Shown: one piece after another, positions 31,690 through 46,600 of the stretch
How the letters are laid out: each line of letters starts with the position of its first letter
Numbering within the stretch: position 1 is the stretch's first letter
Source of the DNA: Caulochytrium protostelioides
Lineage: Eukaryota > Chytridiomycota > Caulochytriomycetes > Caulochytriales > Caulochytriaceae
Length of the DNA stretch: 64,000 bases
Assembly: GCA_003615045.1 (NCBI GenBank)
Contig: ML014131.1
Coordinates: 62,001-126,000, forward strand
Direction of reading: 5' to 3'
Notes under the pieces: generated by a model
Databases searched by the model: none
Seen by the model: the letters and a program-made list of their open reading frames with translations, nothing else
Told to the model about the DNA's origin: nothing
Translations under genes and position numbers: made by a program

Positions 31690-34600
31690 ATGCCGTCCGT
31701 TGCCGCCGCTCCTGCCGCCACGCGCGCCGGTGAGCCACCGCCAGGCGAGCTAGGCGCGTCGACATCTGCCGCCATGTCGTCGTCGTCAACGCCGCCGCCG
31801 CTGCATGCCCTGCCCAGTATGCCGGCCTTCCTCAGCGCTGTGCAGCAGCGCCTCGTGGCGCCTGACACCGACACGCTGCAGCTGCAATTCGATCTCGCGC
31901 CGCCGCTGCGTCGCCTTATGCGCGATCACGGCGCCTGTCTCCCGGACGCCGTCCGCGCAACGCTGTCGCATCTCTCGCCGCTCAAAGTCGCGCACCGCCA
32001 GAACGCCATGGAAGCGCTGTCCATGTGCTTGTTTATGCCATGTCTGACGGATGCCGTGGCCGTGACCTTCCGCCCGCTGCTGCTCGACCTCATGGCCCGT
32101 CAATTGGCCCGGCTCCGCTGCGGCGCGCCCAGCGCGGCCGCCTGCCCGCACCACGGCGCGCCCGTGCACACCTGGAGTGCGCCGAAACGCATGGCTGATG
32201 GCTCTGTCAAGCCGCGCCTGAGCGTCAACGCTGACGACGCCGCGGTCGTCATTGCCCACGACGATGCGCAGCTCGCCGCCGTCGAGTCCATCTTTGTGTC
32301 GCTCTCCACCATGATCCAAACCGCCCCGCACAGCCGTTACCTTGCGAGCGAGATCCTGCTGCAGCTGAACACGCCCTTCGGCGTCGCCCACCACGTGCTT
32401 GCCGCGCTCGATGCTTCCAGCGCCTCGTCGTCGTCGGCATCGTCGCCGTCGCCGTCATCGCCGTCATCGCCAGTCTCCGCCGCGGCGGTGCTGACGCCGG
32501 ATTTGACGGCTCGCTTGCTCGACCTCGTGCAAGCCACTTACCGCATCTGCCGCGAGCCCGGGCAGCTCGGCGGGCTCATCCAGGGCACCGACGTGCTGTT
32601 TGCCCTGCGCACGTTCCCGCATGACGACATCGCCCTCTTCGCCACGTTGGCGATGGGTGCGCTGCACCAGGTCGCGACGCCAGCGATGCCGCTGCAAGCG
32701 GAGCGCCTGCCGGCCTGGATCCTGGACGAAGAGCACCGCCGGCGCCGTGTGATGGCGCAGCTGAGCGGTCTCGAGCCCGCGACGGTCACCGACGAGACGG
32801 CCATGGAAGCCGTGGAGCCGCTCGTCATCGATGCCGCGCATCTGTCGCCGCAATGCGTGGATATCGGCGGCATCGTGGTCGTCTCGCATCGCGACGCGGA
32901 CCACCCCGCCGCGCAGCCGCCGGTGCCGCTCGTCATGACGCTCGCTATCCAGCAGGTCATGCACCGCATTGCCCACACGCTCATGATGGAGAAGCCGATT
33001 TTGCTCGAAGGCCCGCCCGGCTGCGGCAAGACCTCGGTGATCGAGGCCATCGCCCACCAGGTCGCTGGCGACAGTCTTCTCAAGATCTACCTCGGCGACC
33101 AGACCGACGCGAGCCTCTTGCTGGGCTCCTACATCAGCTCCGAGGAGCCGGGCATCTTTAAGTGGCAGCCCGGTGTGCTGACGACCGCCGTCCAGGAAGG
33201 CCGATGGATCCTGATAGAGGATATCGATCTGGCCCCGGACGAGGTGCTGTCCATCCTGCTGCCGCTCCTGTCGAAGCGCGAGCTGTATATCCCGTCGCAC
33301 AACCGCACGATCACAGCGAAGCCCGGGTTCCAAATCTTCAGTACCCGCACCACGTATGCCAGCGGTTCGAAGGCCCAGATCGGCCGCAATCTGTGGGAGG
33401 CCGTGCCGCTCTCGAGCCCGAGCGCCGACGAGTGGGTCACCATACTGCACACCCGCTTTGGGCTGCCGCCCTCGTGGTTGCAGCTCTGGCTAGCTATGTT
33501 TAGCGACCTCGTCGGCGAAACGCGCGCGGCGATGCACAAGCTCTCGGCCAACGATCTCGTCAAGTTTTGCCGCCGCGTCGCCATGCTCCAGCTGCCCCAG
33601 CGCGCGTGGGAGGGCCTTCCGCTGCACCACAAGGAGCGCGTGTACCTCGAGGCCGTCGACTGCTTCACGGGCGCGATGGCCACGCCCGCCGCGACGCTCA
33701 GCCTGCTCACGATCCTCGGGCGCGCGCTCGGGGTCCCGGCGGCCCGCGTGGACTACTTCCGCGAAGAGCACGCGCCAACGATCACGGATGCGGGCCATGA
33801 AATCGCGTTCGGCCGCGCCACGCTGCCCAAGTGTGACAATGCGTACGCCCGCGCGCTGCAAAGCAACCACGGCCTGCCGTTCATTGTGACGACGCAGGCC
33901 GCCCGCACCATGGAGCAGCTCGCGTGCTGCCTGCAGCTGCGTGAGAACGTGCTGCTCGTCGGCGAGACGGGCACGGGCAAGACCACGACGGTCCAACAGA
34001 TGGCGCAGCTGACCGGGAACAAGCTCGTCGTCCTCAACCTGTCGCAGCAGTCCGAATCGGTCGACCTCGTCGGGTCGTTCAAGCCCGTTGACGAGTCCGC
34101 GAGCTTCGACGCGCTGTACCACACGTTCGAGCGCGTGTTCGGCCGCACCTTCCCACCCGAAAAGAACGCCGTCTTTCTCGGCATGATCGGGCGCGCCCGC
34201 CAGGCCCGCAAGTGGAAGCAGCTTCTCAAGGGCTTTCAGGAAGCGTGCAAGAAGGCGGCGATCGCCCTCAAGAGCAAGCGTTTTGCGCATGATGCCGAGC
34301 GCCGCGCGTCGCTGACAGCCGAGTGGGACGCGTTCCGCGCGCAGGTCGACAAGATCGGCGACTCGGCGACCGCGTCGAAACTCCGCTTTGCCTACATCGA
34401 GGGCATCCTCGTGCAGGCCCTGCGGTACGGCTGGTGGATTCTGCTCGACGAAATCAACCTCGCGCCCGCCGAGACGATCGAGTGCATTAAGGGCGTGTTC
34501 GAGAGCGAGACCGGCAGCGTGCTCCTGCTGGAGCGCGGCGACCTGGAGGTCGTGCAGCGCCACCCCAACTTCCGTCTGTTTGCGTGCATGAATCCGGCGA

Positions 34601-37600
34601 CCGATGCGGGCAAGAAGCAGCTCTCGCCGGGTCTCGACAGCCGGATGACCCAGTTTTGGATCCACGGGCCTGATTCGAACCGCCAGGACCTGACGCTCAT
34701 CGTGAACCGCTACCTGCAGGACCTGCCCGCGTGCACGTCGGTCAAGGTCGACCACATTGTTTCATTCTACCTGACGATCCGCGACCTCGTCGTGAACAGC
34801 CGCCTCTACGACGGCGCCGATCAGCCCGTCCACTTCTCGCTGCGTACCCTGACGCGCGCGCTCGTGTTCGCGGTCCAGTTCACACCGCAGTTCGGCCTGA
34901 CGCGCGCGCTCTACGAAGCGATCACAATGAACTTTGCCACCGGTCTGAGCCACGCGTCGCTCGTACTTGTCGAGTCACTTATCCACGAGCACACCCTGTA
35001 TGACATCAGCTGCTCCATGTCGTCGTTCCTATCGATCCTCCCGGCGGCCACGCGGCCCGAGGAGGAGACCACGCTGATCGGCAGTTTCTACCTGTCGCGC
35101 GGCGACCAGGAGGTGCCGGACGATGTCGACCGTACGTTCATCCAGACGCCGTGCATTGCGCGCAACAAGATGCATCTCGCGCGCGCCGCCGCGTCCGGCA
35201 AGTACCCCGTGCTGATCCAGGGCCCGACGAGCGCCGGCAAGACCAGTATGGTCGCATATCTCGCGGCCAAGACAGGTCACCGCTTCGTGCGCGTCAACAA
35301 CCACGACCAGACGGATCTCGTCGAGTACATCGGCGGTTGGCAGAGCGAGGCCGACGGCACCCTCGTGTTCCGCGAGGGCGTGCTGGTCCAAGCGCTGCGC
35401 CGCGGCGACTGGATCGTGCTAGACGAGCTGAACCTGGCTCCGACTGAGGTCCTCGAGGCCCTGAACCGGCTGCTCGACGACAACCGCGAGCTGTATCTGC
35501 CCGAGACGCAGGAGACGATCCGCCCGCACCCGGAGTTTATGCTGTTCGCGACGCAGAACCCCACGGGCCAGTACGGCGGCCGCAAGCAGCTCTCGCGCGC
35601 GTTTCGCAACCGCTTCCTCGAGATCCATGTCGGTGACATCCCGCCGGGCGAGCTTCAAACAATTCTGTCCAAGCGCTGTGCCATCGCGCCCTCGCATGCG
35701 CAGAAACTTGTCCGCGTTTTCAAGGAGACTCAGGCGGCGCGCACGCGCACCAAGATCTTTGACGGCAAGACGGGCCTCATGACGCTGCGCGACTTGTTCC
35801 GCTGGGCGAACCGCGACGTGGTCACGGTCGAGGACCTCGCGTGCGAGGGCGCGCTGCTGCTTGCCGGCAAGATGCGCACGCTCGAGGAGCAGCAGCTCTG
35901 CATCCAGATCATTGAGAAGGAGTTCAAGGTTAAGGTCGATCTCCAGGCCAGCATCGACGCCAAGTTCAACGACCTAATCCAGAAAATCGACGCCACGTTG
36001 CTCGCGCAGCACCGCGTCGTGATGACCGACCCTATGAAGCGGCTGCTCGTGCTCGTCCACGAGGCCGCCAAGTACGAGGAGCCCGTGCTGCTGGTCGGCG
36101 AGACGGGCGGCGGCAAGACTACGGTCTGTCAGCTCGTGGCCGCGCTGGCGGGCCGCTCGCTCGCGATCGTCAACGCGCACTACAACAGCGACGCCTCCGA
36201 CTTTATCGGCGGGTTGCGGCCCGTCCGCGACAGCCATGCAGCGCCTGAGCCGGGGTCGGCGGAGGCCAGTGCGGAGACCGCTCCCGCGAGCCGCCCGCTC
36301 TTCCAATGGGTGGACGGTCCGTTGACGCAGGCGATGCGGTCCGGCAACTACTTTTTGTTGGATGAGATCTCGCTCGCAAACGACTCGGTGCTCGAGCGCC
36401 TCAACTCGGTCCTCGAGCCCGGCCGCTCCATCCTGCTGACTGAGAAGGGCACGCAGGGTCCCGGCGCCGACTCCGATTTCATCCATGCGCACGGCGATTT
36501 CCGCTTCCTCGCGACCATGAACCCGGGCGGCGACTACGGCAAAAAGGAGCTCTCACCCGCGCTTCGCAACCGCTTCACCGAGATCTGGGTCGGCGAGACG
36601 GGCGGCCGCCGCAACACGCAGCTCATTCTGCAGCAGCAGACGCCGCGTCTGGCCGACGACGTGATTACGGCTATGCTCGACTTTCTTGATTGGTGGGTCG
36701 ACCATATCCCCGCAACGCAGCTCATCCTCAGTATTCGCGACGTGCTCGCCTGGACGCAGTTCTTCCACAAGACCGCCGCCCGCATCGGCACGAGCGCCGC
36801 GTTCTGGGAAGGCGGCCTGCTCGTCTTTATCGACAGTCTCACCGGCGAGGCCGAGATCTCCGCCGCCCAACAGCAGCTCCGCCAGCTGAGCCACCGCCTC
36901 GAGGCCGACGCCGTCGCCCGCGCCGTGGCGTTCCCATTTGCTGCCAAGCTCTCGGACGCCGCGGAAGACCTCCAGCACGCGTACTCGCTGCAGGCCTCGA
37001 CGACGCGCCTCAACGCCATGCGCCTTCTGCGCGCCATGGAGCTTACGAAGCCGATCCTGCTCGAAGGTGCGCCCGGCGTCGGCAAGAGCTCGATCGTCAT
37101 GACACTCGCGCAGCGCCACCACAAGACGCTGTACCGTATCAACCTGAGCGAACAGACGGACCTGAGCGATCTGTTTGGCGCCGATCTGCCGAACGAGATG
37201 GCGCAGCCGGGTCAGCCGCCGTTTATCTGGCGCGACGGCGCCTTCACGCAGGCCATGCAGGAGGGCGCTTGGGTGCTGCTCGATGAGCTGAACCTCGCGA
37301 CCCAGCAAGTCCTTGAGGGGCTGAATGCGTGTTTTGACCACCGCGCGTCCGTCTACATCCCCGAGCTGGACCGCACGCTCACGTGCCACCCGGACTTCCG
37401 CGTGTTTGCGACCCAGAACCCCCATCACCAGGGCGGCGGCCGCAAGGGCCTGCCCAAGAGTTTCCTCAACCGCTTCACCCAGGTCCAAGTCGAGTCGCTC
37501 CTTCCTGGCGACTCGGTCCAGATCGTCAAGCTACTGCATGGCGATGTGCCGGACGCGCTCGTCGAAAAGCTTGTCGCGCTCACGCACTTGCTAGCCGCTG

Positions 37601-40600
37601 CTCTCGATACGGGCCGTCTCGGCGCCGTGGGTGGGCCCTGGGAGTTCAACCTCCGAGATATCTTGCGTCTGTGCATGCTCCTGGATACGATCAACCGCCG
37701 CCAGCCGCCGCGCGGGTATGATGCCCTCGACCCCGCCGCCGCCGATGCGCGCCATCTCAGCCAGCAGAGCGAGCACCTGCTCGATGCGCTCAACATCCTG
37801 TACGTGCGCAAGTTCCGCACCCCTATCGATCAGGCCTTTGTGCTGAAAGCCATCGCGCGCGTGTTCGGCGTCAGCGTGCGCCGCATGAAACAGCGCCCCG
37901 CGTACCGCATCAACGACCACGTGGTCGCCGTCGGCTGCACGCAGCTTCCGCGTCTCGCGGGCACCTGGCCGCAGACCTCCTCTGCCTACCACCAACATCT
38001 GCTCCTGCAGGCCCACCTGCCCGCGTATGAAAGCTTGCTGGCCTGCGTCGAGCACAACTGGGTCGCCATCCTCACCGGCGAGTCCGGCAGCGGCAAGACG
38101 GATCTCGTGCACACCCTGGCGCAGCTCTGCCGCATGCCCCTCAAGGAAATGACGATGCATCCGGGCATGGACTCGATGGAGCTCCTCGGCTCCTTTGAGC
38201 AAGTCAACCGCGAGCGGTCGTACGGGTCCTTGCAGACAGCCTTCGAGACCTTCCGCCATACCCTGACGCACGATGCGCTGACCGGCCAGCTTGCCGGCCA
38301 ACTCGATCCCCAGGCGCAGATGCAGCTGCTCAGCCAGTTCTACCACCTCAGTCGCGACGTGCTGGCGGCCGTCCGCTCGGGCCGTCTCCACCAGGCCCTG
38401 GAGGCCCTGCCGTTGCCCTACACGCACGAACTGGCGTCGCTGCGCGCTGTCATGGAAGCTATCCGCCAGCAGGACCAGCTGAAGGAGGTCCGCGGTCAGT
38501 TCTGCTGGGTGAACAGTCTGCTCATTACGGCGATCACCGAGGGCCACTGGTTGCTCGTTAACGACATCAACCTGTGTCCGGCCCCCGTGCTTGACCGTCT
38601 CAACGGGTTGATGGAGACTCGCGGCACGCTCACGCTCAACGAGCGCGGTCTCGTCGACGGCGAGCTCCTCACCATCACGCCGCACCCCAACTTCCGCATG
38701 TTCTTCACCATGAACCCCATGTACGGCGAGTGCTCCCGCGCGGTCCGCAACCGTGGCGTCGAGATCTGGATGGATCCGCTCCGCCAGACGCTGTCCGCCG
38801 ACGACCTTCGTGCCGCGGCCCACCTCGCCGGTCTGCGTCTGCCCTGCGCCGAGCCGTCGTCGTCGTCCGATGACGACGCCGCGCTCCTGGCGGCGGACGC
38901 GACGACCCTGACGCCGCTCGCCCTGCTGCAGCACCACCGCGCCATGCTGTACACGGGCGCCTTCCGCCGCCCGTCGTCTGTGGCCGCCGCGGCGCTGCCG
39001 AACCCCGCCGTCACAGGCCTCAACACCATGGGCATGCTCGCGACCGCGCCCGAAACTGCCTTCGTGAGCCGCATTGCCGCCATCCTGCGCCGCGCCCAGC
39101 GCTACGAACAGACGCCGGGCCGTCCGGCGAGTCTGCTCCTCTTTGTCGAGCAGGCCCTCCAGGCCGCATCGCTCCCGTCGGTGCGCCACCTGCTGGCGTA
39201 CCTAGCGCAGCACTCGACCGCTCCGGCCGTGGCAGCCTGGGTCCCGCGCGTCGCGGCGTTGCTGCGCCAGCTCGGTTCGCTCGCCGCGTCGGCCCCGGCG
39301 GCGGTCTCCAACCTCGCGTGCCAGGTCCAGATCGCGTACAACGCGCTGTGCTTGGCCTCGCTGGCGTCCGCGCCGACGGCGCGGCAGGACGATCGCCGCG
39401 TGACGAATCTCGCGACGATGCTTCTGCAGCCGCAAGACCAGCAGATCCGCCAGATGGAGCGGCTGAGCCAGGCCGACCGCCGCGGGTTCCGCTGCCTGCG
39501 CGCCGTGCACGACCTCGAGGCCCGTTTGGCCGACGCGCTGCCGCCTGCCGACCGCCATGCCGCCTTCACCTACTGGCGCCTGGCCTTCGTTATGGGCCTC
39601 ATCTACGCGGTCGCCGCGTCCGAGCCCGACTCCGATGAGACGATGGCGCAGCACGCCCTCCGTCGCGAGAACACGCTCCGTGCCCACGTGCAGGAGCTCG
39701 TCAAGCGCTTGGCTCAGTGCGACACGATCGCGACGTTTGCCTCGCCGGGGCTGCTCGCGCCGCTCAAAACGTTCAGCGACAAGCCGTTTTTCCGCTACGT
39801 GTTGCACCCCTTCGAGCTGCCCCACGACGTCGTCAGCGCCATCGCCGCCGTCACCCAGACCAGCGGCCCCGGCGTGCAGAGCGCCGAGACCGTCGAGGCG
39901 CTGCTGCTGCCGCTGTACCACCAAGCGTGGCTCGCGCAGCGCATCGACCGCAAGCAAGCTCTCGTGGAGACCCTATCGCTGCTGCATGCAGCCCGCGTCG
40001 CGGCCTCGGCCGAGGGCCAGTTCGCGCTGCCGACGACCATGATCCAAACTGCGCAGCAGCTGCTCATTGAGACGCGCCAGGCCCAGACTACGTCGCTGTC
40101 CCTCGAGCAGCTGGACGCGGACAAATCGTGGGTCGAGTGCGGCCAGATCGCCAAGACGCTGAGTTTCATGATCCACCATGCGCTCAGCGAGTCGGTCGTC
40201 GCACAGGATGAAGAGCGCTTGATCGACCGCGTCCTGGCGGACCCGTGGTCGCTTCCGACCCGTGCGGCGGTCACGGCGCATCTCGCGGTTCTCGTGAAAT
40301 CGATGCGCGCCGTGTCCGACATCGAGCCGTGGAATCGCCTGCGCCACGTGCTGGCCTCGCCCGCGCAGCACGCCTTCCTGCCCGCCGTCCTTAACGAGCT
40401 CGTCATTGCCCACGAGCGCCAGCGCCGCGTCTTTGCCGCGCACTTTGTCGGAATGAGCGCTCGCCACGCCTTGATGCACTACGCGCTGTTCATCAAGCCC
40501 ATCCGCGCGAAAACTGGCCAGACTGTCACCGTCGATACGGCCACCACCAAGGTCCTGGCGGAGCTGGTGGCCCGCGATATGCTCGAGAAGAACGCCATGT

Positions 40601-43600
40601 CTGCGCCGCTGTATGCGGCGCCGTACGTGGCGCAGCGCCAGACGGCGCTCTTGGGCGCCCTGCACCACCTCGACCAGGGCGACGCCGCGCGCCGCGCCAT
40701 GGCCGCCGACCGCATCGACCGCGTCGTCCTCAAGTTCGTCATGGACATGGTCCGCGCCTTCCACAAGCACCTCGCCGCCGCCGCGCCGATCGCCGTCCTG
40801 CAGCAGCACGTCGACGCGGGCACGATCCCCTCGTGGACCGCCTTGCTCGCCGAGGCGCTCGCGACCGCACGCGGCGACCACCTCCAGTCTATGATCCAGA
40901 AGTGGTGGCTCCCCACGCTACTGCCGCTCCTCGACGCCGGCGCGTTCCTGCGCGGCATCGACCCGGCGTCCCAAGCCTCCAACGGCCGTCTGTGGGTCGC
41001 TGCCAGCCTCGCGTTCCTCGAGACGTTCGTGCTGCCGGATCTCAGCCGCGACCCGCGGTCCGAGACCTCCTTCCGCCAAGCCGCCTCGGCTGCGCGCTGC
41101 ACGGGCCTCGTCGACCGCATGGTGGCGCAGCACGAGTATGCCCGCGCCCTCCTCGGCAACTCCGAGACTGCCTGGTCGGTCCTGCTGGCCGACGTCCTGC
41201 AACGCGAGCAGGCCAAAACGGCCACGTGGCGCCAACGCAACCCGCCGCGCGCCGACGCCACCCTCTTTGGTGCGATGGCCACGGCAGTCCGCACCTTCTT
41301 TGGCCAGCACCTCGACGCCTTGATGGCCGAAGAGTTCACGGGCGACGCGGGCGCGCAGCTGATTCTCAACCTCGAGAACTTTTGCTACTACGTCGCGACG
41401 CACTTCGAGCTGCGTCTGCCCGATGTGGCGGTGCCCGTGCTGAATGCCTTGTATGGTCTCCGCCGCGGCGTGCGCTTGGTCCACACCAGTCCCGAGGTTG
41501 TTGGCTTCGCAAGCGATGCAGCGCCGTCGACGCCGACGCCGACGGCGGTGGCGCTCTGGAAAGATCCTTGGAACCAGATCCTGCCGCTCAATGTCTATCA
41601 GCAGATGGACCAGCCGCAGACGATCCGCTGGTGGCTGCGCCTCTTCCTGCGCTCGCATCCGCGCCACCACGACGTCAGCGTGAGCCAGGTCCGCTGCAAC
41701 ATTGAGCTGCTGTCGTCCCTGCTCGCATCGTGCGTCACGCTCACCCGCCACGGCTACGTGGCCGCGACGACGTCGGTTGTGCTGCAGACCACGCTGATGG
41801 AGTGGCTGGGCGTGTTCTGGCACGAAGCCCGTGACGCTATCCAGCACTTCAAGGACGAGAAGGCCGGCCTCTACACGCAAGGCAAGTCCACGGCCGCCGA
41901 TGTCAATGAGTTGCAGCAACAGCACGATGATGCGGCCGAGATGGACGAGGAGCTTGCGGAGGTCGTCGAGGAATACTTCCCCGTCCAGGACGAGGAGCTC
42001 GATCTGATTGCCGCGGTCGACGACGCCGCTCGCGACCAGGTCGAAGCCGCCAAGAAGCGCCGCCGCCCGGCGTCGCCGAACCAGCGGTTCTGGGACGAGA
42101 TGGCCCGTCTGATCGTGACGGTGGACCGCGCTGCGCTGCTCGGGGCGGACGCCTCGTCCACCGGCATGACGCCCACGCAGCCGTCGGATCTGGTGAACGA
42201 CTTTGTCCAGCGCATCGCGTGCGGCTTCCACGCCTCGCGCCAGCTGGACACGCTCACGGCGACGCTGCCGCATCTCCTGCTGAACCCGGCAACGAACGGC
42301 ACGGGCGCGGCCACGCCGGACGTGCTGCCTAACTTCTACAAGGACCCCGCGCCTGAGGAGGTGCGCAAGGTCGTGCCCGTGCTTGACCACCTTGCGGCGC
42401 GCCTGGCGCAGCTGCTCGAGCAGTTCCCGGAGCACACGCTGCTCGAGGCGATTGTCCGCATCGTGAACCGCATCGGCTCGTACGACGTGACGTCGCCCAT
42501 CTCGCGCTTCATGACGGGGCTCCAGACGCTGCTCATGAAGTGCCAGACCTGGGAGGACCTCGCGAGCCGCGAGGTCTCGCTGCGCACGTACATGTCCGAG
42601 GTCACGGGCCTCGTAGTCACGTGGCGCAAGATCGAGTTGGGCAACTGGCACAGCCTGCTCAAGCAGGAAGAAGCGAAGGCCGCGTTCCAGTCGCTTAACC
42701 TGTACTTCCCGCTCATCCGCCTGGTGCTCAGCCCCGTCTCGCGCCAGTTCAAGCACCCGTGGCGCCGCGCCCTGACCTATGTGCAGAAGCGCATCGACGC
42801 GTACATGCAGGAGAACGCCAACGTCGCGATCGATGCGTCGCAGCCCCTCGTGCTGACGCCCGAGCAGCAGCGCGACCTCGAAGGTCAGGTCAACCAGCTG
42901 AGCGAGATGGATCTGTCGGATCTCGGCGAGACTGACGATGACGACGCCGATGACGCGGCGCTGCAGGCCCACTATACCGAGATCTGGCGCAGCGTCGAGG
43001 AGATGATGTCGTCCGCGTCGATCGGCGAGTATGCGCAGCGCCTGCAGCTCATCACGCTGGTCGCGAAGCGACTGATGGCCATCCGCGCGACGCCCGCTAT
43101 TGCCCAGTGCCTGGCCCGCGTCGACCACCAGTTCGCGCTGCGCGTCGAGAACCTCCTGTGGCAGATCCACGACTACTATGCCTTCTTCTTGCCGGAGATC
43201 GAGAAGCACCGCGAGCAGCAGGTGGCGCCCATCAAGAAGGAGCTGCAAGGGTTTGTCCGCGTTGCGTCGTGGAAGGACGTCAACGTCTATGCCCTGCAGG
43301 AGTCCTCCATGAAGAACCGGTTCCAGCTGAGCAAGGCGGTCAAGAACTACCGCCGCATCCTCGCCAGCCCGGCGACCGTGGTGCTCCAGTCGGTGCTCAA
43401 CCGTGCCGACGCGCCCGCGCCCTGTCTGACGCCGACCCACATGGACCAGCTTACGGCCACGTGGGCGGCACGTGTTGCCACGCCGGCTGCCGAGACGCCC
43501 GCCCGCGCCGACGCGATGGTGACCAAGGTGGCGAGCAAAGCCGAGCGCTGGCTGCACGCCTCGGCGCACCAGCTGCCCGTGGCGACCCGGGCCGTCGCGA

Positions 43601-46600
43601 TGCTCGCGAGCTGCATCACGCAGATCCAAGAGCTGCGCGACGACGCGCTTAAGCTGAACCCCAAGACGAACGGGTCGGCATGCAACGCGCACCGCCTCTC
43701 GTGCCGCCGCGCGCTCGCTGACGCGCTCAAGCTGGTACGTTACCTAGGCGTAAGCGAGAGCCTCTCGGTGCCGGTCATGGAACAGCGCGTGCAGAAGCGC
43801 ACCGAGCAGCTGCCGGCGTTCCCGCACGCCTTCGACGCCGCGGTCCTCGACGCGTTGGCGCTCGCAGCGCCGTGGGACGCCGTCAATGATGCGTTCGCCC
43901 ACTTCAGCGGCCAGGCCCGCGTACTCGCCGTCGCTTACCAAGAGGGCGACTGCGGCGGCGACATGAAGGCCCACGACAAGTCTCGCCTGTATGCCGTCCT
44001 GCTCGGCATCTACAACACAACCCTGCGCAACCGTGGCTCCCTCATCCGCTCTCTCGCAGCCGTCGCCCAGGCCCAGGCCGACCGCGCGCATCTGACTCAT
44101 GTGTTCCCGGCCTGTGCCTCGACCGCAGACGTCGTGCGCAACCCCGTGCATGCCGAGGCCGATGTGGCCGCGCTAGCCGAGCAGGCGCGCGTGCTCGCGA
44201 CGACCGTGACGCAGGCACTGCCCATCTGGCACGCGTATGCTAAACACGGTATGGTCGCGGACGCCGCCGTCCGCCGCTTCCAGATCCTCGGGGCGCAGCT
44301 CACGGACCACCACCAGCAGCTGGCGCGCCTGCATCCGCTAGACGCGCCCGCGTTCGCCGCGATGCTCGCAGCCGTGCGCGCGGGCCCCGTGGCGTGGTTC
44401 GCGGAAGCAACCGCCCTCATCACGAGCCAGCAGCTGACTTCGCTCAACGGCCTGGCGCAGACGTTCCAGTCGGTCCAGTCGGGCTGCGAATCCGTGTTTG
44501 CCGCGCTGGAGGCGCAGGCGATCGCGGACAGCGTGCCCGCCGACGACACGTGGGCCGCAACGATGGCGGAGCTGGTCCAGACGATGCAGCTGGCGATGCA
44601 GCGCGCCGTCAAGCTCGAGATGGCACTCGCCCCTGCGGATGAGAGCAAGTACGTCATCAACGAGTATGAGGCGCAGCACCACGAGTGGGCGCACTTTTCG
44701 CAGTGGATGAACCAGTTCCCCGAAGCCACGTGCGCTACCCTCTTTAGCCACGTGGTCGCGACGCTGAAGCGCCTGCCGCACCCGCAGCTCACAGCGGCGC
44801 AGGCCGCGGACGTGCAGCGTCTGCTGCGCCTTTGCGACGTACCGCTTGCTTACGTGCGGGACCGTCTCGCGCTACAGACGGTCTTCCTCACCGCGCAGGT
44901 GGATCTGGGCCTGCAGCTCGGCAAGCTGATGGCGTCGCTCTTCAAGCACGGCTTCTGCACACCGAAGCCACAGGAGTCCGAGGCCGGCGGCGACGACGGC
45001 GACGGCCAGGTCACCGACGGCACGGGTCTCGGCGACGGCGAAGGCCAGAAGGACGTCAGCGACGAGATCGAGAACGAAGCCGAGGTCGACAAGCCGGCCG
45101 AGTCGCGCAAAGAGCAGCCTGACGCGCCGCGCGACGAGGACGAGGAGCAGCCCGAGGGCATCGACTTCGATGACGGCGACATGGGCGACCTCGAGAACGT
45201 TGAGATGGATCTCGGCGACGACGACAGCGACGTCGAGGACAACACAGAAGATCTGGACGACCACATGGGCCAGGCGGAGCCGGAGGCCGAGGCGGTCGAC
45301 CAGCAGCTGTGGGACAAGGACGACCCCGAGGACGACGCGACGGCGCCCAAGGAAGACAACGACAAGGAGGTCGGCCAGGGCGACGAGCTCGCGGCGGCTG
45401 CCGAGTCGTCCGAGACGCAGGAGCGCCAAGCGGACCAGAAAGAACCCAAGAAGGAACAGCCGCAGGCCGAAGCGTCGGACGAGGAAAACGACGACCACGA
45501 GAAACCTGACAAGGAGCAGATCAACGACGAAGACGACCAGGTCGAAGACTCGCACCACCTCGACATCAAGAAGCAGAAAGAGCTGACCGAGATGGACGAC
45601 GAGGAAGACGACGACGGTGAGGACGGTGATGACGAGAAGCCGGACGCTGATGCGGAGGACGACAAGCCCCATGAGATGCCATCCAACCACGTGTCGAACC
45701 CGCTGGAAGAGCCCGACGCGGACAACGCTGACGACGCCGAGGACGCCGTTGACTCCCAGGCCGATCCCGACGAACTGCCGCAAGACGGGGACCCTGACGA
45801 TGCCGAGATGGAGGAAGAAGCCGGCGCCGAGGAGGCCCGCAACGCGGAGCAGGACGACGATGCCGAGGAGGACCGCGAGCAGTCGGATGCCGACGACGTC
45901 GACGGACCAGACGCCGCGCCCATCGACATCCAGCCGCCGCAGGAGAGCGGCGACCACGCCGAGAACGATGCAACAGCGCCCGACGGCGGGGATGACGACG
46001 ATGAAGCTCCCGAGGCCCCTGAGGAGGACTCGTCGCTCGCGCAGCAGGGCGACCACCCGATGGAGGAGATCCAGACGAAAGCGGCGGTGGGCCAGCAGGT
46101 CGCGACGGACGCGAACGAGCCGGACGAAGAGGCGCAGGACGAGCAGGACGGCGAGACCGAGCAGGTCGACGAGGCCGACACGACCGCCATGTCCAAGTCG
46201 GCGACCGGCGAGATCATGGGCCAGAACAACCCGATGGACATGGAGGACACGACGCCTGAGCAGCGCAACCTGAACGACCAGCAGGACCACGGCGAGCAGA
46301 AAGCCAATCCGTTCCGCAACCTCGGTGACGCGACGCAGCGCTGGATGGAGAATCTGCAGAACCTGCGCGATGCCGAGCAGAAGGCGCCCGAGGAGTCGAC
46401 GCCCCAGGTGGACGATGTGCAGACGGCTGACCAGGCGCCCGAGTTTGAGTATGCGGCCGACGGCGCGTCGAACGACGCCGAGATGCCGCAGGCGCTCGGG
46501 ACGGCGACCGAAGACCAGTCGCAGGACTTCTCCAAGCAGCCGCAGGACGATGAGGATGCCGAGGATGCGGCGCCGCAGGCGCCCGAGCCCGACGCCGCCA

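Noticed and set aside
40918-43692. 924-codon antisense frame inside midasin
   Set aside because: It is a mirror of the biased midasin codons, with Arg/His/Leu-rich content and no domain. The sense frame is unambiguous.
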